NCBI GenBank assembly: GCA_030725745.1
Contig: JANRFH010000030.1
Location: 86,792-150,791, forward strand
Reading direction: 5' to 3'
From: Akkermansiaceae bacterium
GTDB lineage: Bacteria > Verrucomicrobiota > Verrucomicrobiia > Verrucomicrobiales > Akkermansiaceae
DNA: 64,000 bases
Positions 59,682 to 64,000 of this stretch are shown one piece after another (the first letter of the stretch is position 1; every line of letters begins with the position of its first letter). The position numbers and the translations under genes are program-made. Below the pieces are notes generated by a model. That model saw nothing but the letters and a program-made list of their open reading frames with translations, searched no databases and had not been told where the DNA came from.

Positions 59682-60896
59682 TTATGCAACGAAAAGCCCG
59701 ACAATCGCTGCACTTGTCAGGTTTGAGAAAGTACCTGCAACCACAGCCTTAAAGCCAAGCTTCGCGATTTCCGAGCGACGGTTTGGAGCCATGACTCCAA
59801 GCCCTCCTAGAAGGATACCGATCGAAGACAGGTTCGCAAATCCACACAACGCAACCGCGCCGATGGCTCGCGCTTTGGTGGTAAGTTGATCCTGCAAACC
59901 GATATAATCCACATAAGCGACGAACTCGTTGAGAATGAGTTTCTGCCCGATCAAGCCACCGCCTTTTACCGCATCCTGCCATGGCATACCGATCAACCAT
60001 GCAAGTGGCGCAAACATCCAACCGAGAATTTGCTGCAAACTCAGATCACCGTAACCAAACCATCCGCCCACCCCGCCGAGCATGACGTTGCACAACGCGA
60101 TCAATCCAATGAACGCCAGAAGCATGGCTCCAACATTCAGCGCGAGCTTCAATCCGGTCGAGGCACCGATGGCTGCGGCATCAACTGCATTTGCCGGTTT
60201 GTCCTCACCCTCGGCAAACCCGAGTTCCTTTTCCTCCGGCACCTCGGTTTCAGGCTTCATCATCTTTGCGTAAAGCAACCCTCCGGGAGCCGCCATGAAG
60301 GAGGCCGCGATGAGGTATTTGATATCCACACCAAGAGCCACATAGCCTGCTAAAATCGATCCCGCTACACTCGCCAAGCCACCTACCATGACCGCGAAAA
60401 GCTCCGACGAAGTCATCCTCGAGATGTATGGCTTCACCACCAATGGCGCTTCGGTCTGGCCTACGAAAATATTCGCCGCTGCGGAAAGCGATTCCGTCCG
60501 GCTCGTTCCCAAGAGCTTTTTCAAACCACCACCCAGCACCTTGATGACAATCGCCATCACCTTCAGATGGTAGAGCACCGCGATGAGCGAGGAGAAGAAA
60601 ATGATCATCGGCAGCACACGGAAAGCGAATACAAAACCCAGTGAAGCATCGCTATCCACCGTCAGCGGCCCGAACAGGAAATCCACTCCAACCTTACCCG
60701 CACCAATCGCGTTCGTTACTCCATCGCTTAGCCACTGTAGCGCCTCACGCCCCGCCGGAACTGCAAAAACGATGAAACCAATGCTAATCTGAATCGCCAG
60801 CGCAGCGCCAACCGTCCGCCAACGTATTGCCTTTCGGTTATCACAAATAAGATAGGCTGCTGCCAGGAGTACAGCGATCCCAAGAAGTCCGGTCAT
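59682..60896 (-). CDS. nupC: Concentrative nucleoside transporter (CNT/NupC family)
   Basis: Na+ or H+ symporter for nucleosides. The N-terminal three helices (GIAVLLAAAYLICDN, IQISIGFIVFAVPAGREAL) and a core with FVFAFRVLPMIIFFSSLIAV, the hairpin NIFVGQTEAPLVVKPYI, NEFVAYVDYIGL and LCGFANLSSIGILLGGLGV are diagnostic. A cytoplasmic loop of about 25 charged residues (EVPEEKELGFAEGEDKP) is usual. 404 residues. Confidence 0.95.
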   Translation of the reverse strand: MTGLLGIAVLLAAAYLICDNRKAIRWRTVGAALAIQISIGFIVFAVPAGREALQWLSDGVTNAIGAGKVGVDFLFGPLTVDSDASLGFVFAFRVLPMIIFFSSLIAVLYHLKVMAIVIKVLGGGLKKLLGTSRTESLSAAANIFVGQTEAPLVVKPYISRMTSSELFAVMVGGLASVAGSILAGYVALGVDIKYLIAASFMAAPGGLLYAKMMKPETEVPEEKELGFAEGEDKPANAVDAAAIGASTGLKLALNVGAMLLAFIGLIALCNVMLGGVGGWFGYGDLSLQQILGWMFAPLAWLIGMPWQDAVKGGGLIGQKLILNEFVAYVDYIGLQDQLTTKARAIGAVALCGFANLSSIGILLGGLGVMAPNRRSEIAKLGFKAVVAGTFSNLTSAAIVGLFVA

Positions 60897-61065
60897 TACT
60901 GACTGTTAGCGGTTTCCGTGCCCCATAGGAAGGTGAATAAAACAATACCGCACCTGCCGCCTAATCGAGGTGAAGCTACAGTCACAGGCATAAACCATTG
61001 TATTTCAATTCATCCTAGACCCATGAGAATGCAATGCATAGCATGCGATCTAAACCCTCGCACTC

Positions 61066-61365
61066 ATGGAAACCCTTCTCCGAATCCCCGAATCCGCCGA
61101 ACCGAACACCCTCAACGAAGTCCTCGCTTCTTTGAAAAAAGAACACTTCGAGCCACGCCTCGAATCCAAGGCATGGGGCGACTGGATCTACCTAGATGGA
61201 TACAAGTCAGTGATCAGCATCGAATCAAACCGCGGCCTGACCTCGACCGCCACCATCGAGCACGCGGAAGGCGAAGAGGATGGTGAATTCATTCTCTGCA
61301 TCAACCGCACTTTCGCCCGCCTCGGCTGGGTCGGCGTGGATGATGATGGCGAGTATCCGCTGTAG
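61066..61365 (+). CDS. Small conserved protein of unknown function
   Basis: A 99-residue acidic cytosolic protein: METLLRIPESAEPNTLNEVL, SLKKEHFEPRLESKAWGDWI, GYKSVISIESNRGLTSTATI, ending WVGVDDDGEYPL. Codon use and composition are protein-like, and no frame conflict exists. I know no name for this family. It ends just before the GTCCC-loop hairpin pair. Confidence 0.65.
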   Translation: METLLRIPESAEPNTLNEVLASLKKEHFEPRLESKAWGDWIYLDGYKSVISIESNRGLTSTATIEHAEGEEDGEFILCINRTFARLGWVGVDDDGEYPL

Positions 61366-61371
61366 CGGTAG

Positions 61372-61416
61372 CTGCCGCGTCCCGCGGCAGGCCGTGATTC
61401 CGGCGTCCCGCCGGAA
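61372..61416. repeat. Two tandem hairpins with identical GTCCC loops (REP-like)
   Basis: CTGCCGC-GTCCC-GCGGCAG (61372-61390) and TTCCGGC-GTCCC-GCCGGAA (61398-61416) each have a perfect 7-bp stem. Different stems with the same loop imply compensatory change. They sit between convergent genes and could terminate both, or be a REP-type repeat. Confidence 0.75.
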
Positions 61417-61422
61417 GGTTCA

Positions 61423-62757
61423 TCACACTTCTCCCAGCGCCTCATCAATCGTCGCCAGCAAGAACTCGGCATCGTCTTTATGAATGCACATAGGCGGCTT
61501 GATGCGGAGTGTATTGCCCCACAGTCCACCCTTTCCGATGAGCAGGCCCTTTTCTTTGCACTTCTCGAAAACAGCGGCGCACTCGGCGGAGGCGGGCTCT
61601 TTGGTGGAGCGGTCTTTCACCAGCTCCACGCCGATCATGAGACCCTTTCCTCGCACCTCGCCGATGAGCGAATGCTTCTCCATGAGGGCTTTGAGGCCAG
61701 TATCAAGTTGCGCGCCGATGTTGAGGGAATTTTCCTGAAGGCCTTCGTTCTCGATGACACGCAGCACCGCACGGCCTTGCGCGCATGAGACGGGGTTTCC
61801 GCCGTAGGTATTAAAATGAATTCGCGTCGCGAGAGTCGCGGCGATTTCTGGAGTAGTCACGACCGCAGCGAGCGGGCAACCGTTTCCTATCCCCTTCGCC
61901 ATGGTCACGATATCCGGCATGACGCCTTCGCTTTCGAAGCCCCAAAAATGTGTGCCCGTGCGTCCGAAGCCAGCCTGTACCTCATCGGCGATACACAAGC
62001 CACCTGCGGCGCGTGCGTGCTCGTGCGCTAGCTTGAGATAGTCTTTGGGGAAAACGACCGTGCCGCCGACCCCTTGGATTGATTCCGCGATGTAGGCAGC
62101 AATCGTTCCCGACGTTCCAAATTGGATCGTATCCTTCACCTCGGCGGCGTATTTCATGCCAGCGTCCGGATCCTCTTTGCTAAAATTCCCACGATAGGTG
62201 TCCGGCATCTTCGCATGCTGGATGCCGAAGGAATGCGGCACGTTGAACTTCCAGGTGTGGTGCGAAGTGAGTCCCATCGTTCCGGCGCTTCCTCCGTGAT
62301 AGGCATTGCGGAGAGCGACCAAATCGTAGTTCCCCGTGTAAGCGCGCGCCATGAGCACGGCGAGGTCGTTGGCCTCAGAGCCGGAGTTGACGAAATAGCA
62401 GACTTTGAGATTGCCCGGCATTTTCGCGGCGAGTTCCTTCGCGTAGAGGGCGAGCTGAGGATTCAGGTAGATGCTGGTGGTGTGGGAAATGGTTTCGTTC
62501 TGCGTGTTCGCCGCCTTCACCACTTCCGGGTGTGCATGCCCCACACTCACCGTCACGATCCCGCCGAATCCATCAAGGTAGCGCCGGCCCGTTTCATCGT
62601 AGAGGTACTGCATCTTCCCTTCCACGATGCAGATCGGCTTTTTGTAATAGTGGAAAATCCCCGGGTTCACGAACTCCTTGCGCATGGCGAGGATCTCTTC
62701 TGGTGACGGCCCATCGTAGGGCAGCGGAGTGTGATCGAATGGCGGCAGGGTTGGCAT
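61423..62757 (-). CDS. Class III PLP aminotransferase (AGXT2-like)
   Basis: Fold-type I PLP enzyme of 444 residues: YLDGFGGIVTVSVGHAHPEV, YFVNSGSEANDLAVLMARAY, NAYHGGSAGTMGLT, ADEVQAGFGRTGTHFWGF, VTMAKGIGNGCPLAAV (Schiff-base Lys) and FNTYGGNPVSCAQGRAVL. The closest match by eye is alanine-glyoxylate / beta-aminoisobutyrate aminotransferases. The NCS1 nucleobase permease gene 12 nt upstream on the same strand suggests a role in the last steps of reductive pyrimidine breakdown (inference). Confidence 0.9.
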   Translation of the reverse strand: MPTLPPFDHTPLPYDGPSPEEILAMRKEFVNPGIFHYYKKPICIVEGKMQYLYDETGRRYLDGFGGIVTVSVGHAHPEVVKAANTQNETISHTTSIYLNPQLALYAKELAAKMPGNLKVCYFVNSGSEANDLAVLMARAYTGNYDLVALRNAYHGGSAGTMGLTSHHTWKFNVPHSFGIQHAKMPDTYRGNFSKEDPDAGMKYAAEVKDTIQFGTSGTIAAYIAESIQGVGGTVVFPKDYLKLAHEHARAAGGLCIADEVQAGFGRTGTHFWGFESEGVMPDIVTMAKGIGNGCPLAAVVTTPEIAATLATRIHFNTYGGNPVSCAQGRAVLRVIENEGLQENSLNIGAQLDTGLKALMEKHSLIGEVRGKGLMIGVELVKDRSTKEPASAECAAVFEKCKEKGLLIGKGGLWGNTLRIKPPMCIHKDDAEFLLATIDEALGEV

Positions 62758-62769
62758 AGCTTTCGGTGG

Positions 62770-64000
62770 TTAGATCGTTACGGGAACAGGTGAAATTTTC
62801 CGGATCAGCAGATAGATACCGAAGGCTAATCCAAAACCAGTAAACCATGCCTGCGGGTAAATGGCGGTGAAAAATTTCGGAACTTCCGCGACACCGATCT
62901 GGCCGAGAAAACCCGGAAGATTTGGCAAAACCGACAACGCCAACGCACCCAGCCCGCCAAGGCTGAACCCGGCGGTATAGCGATAGATGCCCCCGGTGCG
63001 GTAGAGTTCCTCCACTTCCAAGTGCTTTTTCCTCATGACAAAATAGTCCGCAATCATGATCCCTGCGATCGGCCCCAGCAGCCCTCCGTAGCCGATCAGC
63101 CAGGTGAAAATGTAGCCATTCGGATCAGCCAACAATTTCCACGGCATGATGAAAATACCAATCACCGCAGTGATGATCCCACCTGTACGGAAGGAGATAA
63201 ACTTCGGAGCGAGGTTGGAAAAATCGTTCGCTGGTGAAACGACATTGGCAGCGATGTTTGTGGAGAGTGTCGCGATAGCTAAAGCGATCAGGGCAATGCA
63301 AGAGACTGTCTTATTACCAATACGGTTGATCACCTCCACCGGATCCCAGATCGCCTCGCCGAAGATCACCACCGTCGCGCTCGTCACCACGATGCCGATG
63401 AACGAGTAGAACGCCATCGAAGGCGGTAGTCCAATGAACTGACCCACGATTTGATCCTTCTGTGATTTCGCGAAGCGCGAAAAATCCGGGATGTTCAAGG
63501 AAAGCGTCGACCAAAAACCGACCATCGCCGTCAGCCCAGCGCCGAAGGCCACCCAAAACGCACCGTTCGTTTCAAAATCCGATGGCTCGGAAAACACGGG
63601 GCCGAACCCATTCGCCTTCACCACCGCCCAAATCAAAAGCGAGATACCTACGATCAGCAAAAATGGCGCTGCAAATACCTCCAGCCATTTGATCGATTCC
63701 ATCCCGCGCCAGATGAACGCCACATTGATCGCCCAGAAAAAAAGGAAAGCGGTAAACTGCCCCGCCGTGATGCCGAGGAATCCCAGCGGCTCACCTCCCG
63801 TCTCAAAACCCGTCACCATTGCCAGGGTCGAGTAGATCGCCGCGCCACCGATCCATGTCTGGATGCCGAACCACCCGCACGCCACCACTCCCCGCAACAG
63901 AGCCGCGATGTTCGCTCCACGCGTGCCAAAGCTCGCCCGCAGCAGCACGGGAAACGGAATGCCGTATCGCGTGCCCGGATGGGCGTTGAGCGTCATTGGA
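62770..64000 (-). CDS. NCS1-family nucleobase/hydantoin/allantoin permease (5' end off window)
   Basis: Na+ or H+ symporter of the NCS1 family. The first full block is LNAHPGTRYGIPFPVLLRAS, then VACGWFGIQTWIGGAAIY, SLNIPDFSRFAKSQKDQIVG and STNIAANVVSPANDFSNLAP. The loop IMIADYFVMRKKHLEVEELY is typical of uracil/allantoin/hydantoin carriers. The protein normally starts with about 80 more residues and two helices; the frame stays open to base 64000 (CCA before the ATG), so the gene is cut by the window. It is followed after 12 nt by the aminotransferase. Confidence 0.93.
   Translation of the reverse strand, partial: PMTLNAHPGTRYGIPFPVLLRASFGTRGANIAALLRGVVACGWFGIQTWIGGAAIYSTLAMVTGFETGGEPLGFLGITAGQFTAFLFFWAINVAFIWRGMESIKWLEVFAAPFLLIVGISLLIWAVVKANGFGPVFSEPSDFETNGAFWVAFGAGLTAMVGFWSTLSLNIPDFSRFAKSQKDQIVGQFIGLPPSMAFYSFIGIVVTSATVVIFGEAIWDPVEVINRIGNKTVSCIALIALAIATLSTNIAANVVSPANDFSNLAPKFISFRTGGIITAVIGIFIMPWKLLADPNGYIFTWLIGYGGLLGPIAGIMIADYFVMRKKHLEVEELYRTGGIYRYTAGFSLGGLGALALSVLPNLPGFLGQIGVAEVPKFFTAIYPQAWFTGFGLAFGIYLLIRKISPVPVTI

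Overview
The window looks like a chromosomal segment of a Gram-negative, heterotrophic, probably aquatic bacterium of the Verrucomicrobiota, with order Verrucomicrobiales a reasonable guess. This is inferred from the gene mix: a ThuA-like secreted protein, a 3-keto-disaccharide hydrolase (DUF1080), a sialate O-acetylesterase, a Tat-exported xylose-isomerase-like barrel protein, a PL7 alginate lyase, a GH-GT2 fusion and an LpxL-like acyltransferase. The sequence is moderately GC-rich. Genes are packed in short runs that often share a 4-bp ATGA stop/start overlap. No rRNA, CRISPR array, complete IS element or prophage was seen. One tRNA (Arg, CCT) is present.

Layout. 0-6 kb: a BlaI-type repressor with a histone-H1-like Lys/Ala tail running off the left edge, a TlpA-like protein with a LysM lipoprotein, tatD-trpF, a ThuA protein and Xaa-Pro aminopeptidase. 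6-16 kb: a decayed pseudopilin fragment and a structured repeat, an EF-hand protein, a membrane sulfatase/LTA-synthase-like enzyme with its partner, a glycolipid glycosyltransferase-HAD-thiG-rnhC run, and an LpxL-like acyltransferase pair. 16-24 kb: a coupled tatC / two-TM protein / secreted ClpP-like protease / metallo-beta-lactamase-fold run, then a zinc-type binding protein and a sialate esterase. 24-33 kb: exonuclease III, queA, a glycosidase-glycosyltransferase fusion, bioB, a caspase-like secreted protein, an FtsB-like protein, asd, HIT, a lipase and a lysozyme-like lipoprotein. 33-46 kb: tRNA-Arg, a TerB-like protein, a YheT hydrolase, ffh, a polysaccharide deacetylase, two metallopeptidases, a redoxin, a MoeB/ThiF-rhodanese protein, a nucleotidyltransferase pair, an ABC-F protein and alginate lyase. 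46-56 kb: amtB, a cell-wall amidase, DUF1080, polyprenyl synthase, HNH nuclease, pnp-rpsO, VapBC and a frameshifted glutaminase. 56-64 kb: an AlkD-like/rhodanese/TRIC run, a TIM-barrel isomerase with a nucleoside transporter, and an AGXT2-like aminotransferase with an NCS1 permease.

The most unusual signal is in the spacers. At least five sequence families of intergenic elements (24.5, 28.8, 31.5, 37.5 and 45.1 kb, with solo arms at 4.7, 37.5, 41.1, 42.3 and 43.1 kb) share one design. Each arm is built from 3-4 decaying tandem copies of a 7-10 bp word, the arms are often inverted around a spacer, and their ends lie within a few bases of the neighbouring start or stop codons. The second most interesting item is the tatC-linked run with a predicted exported ClpP-like protease. 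All functional calls rest on motif recognition by eye; no database search was run.
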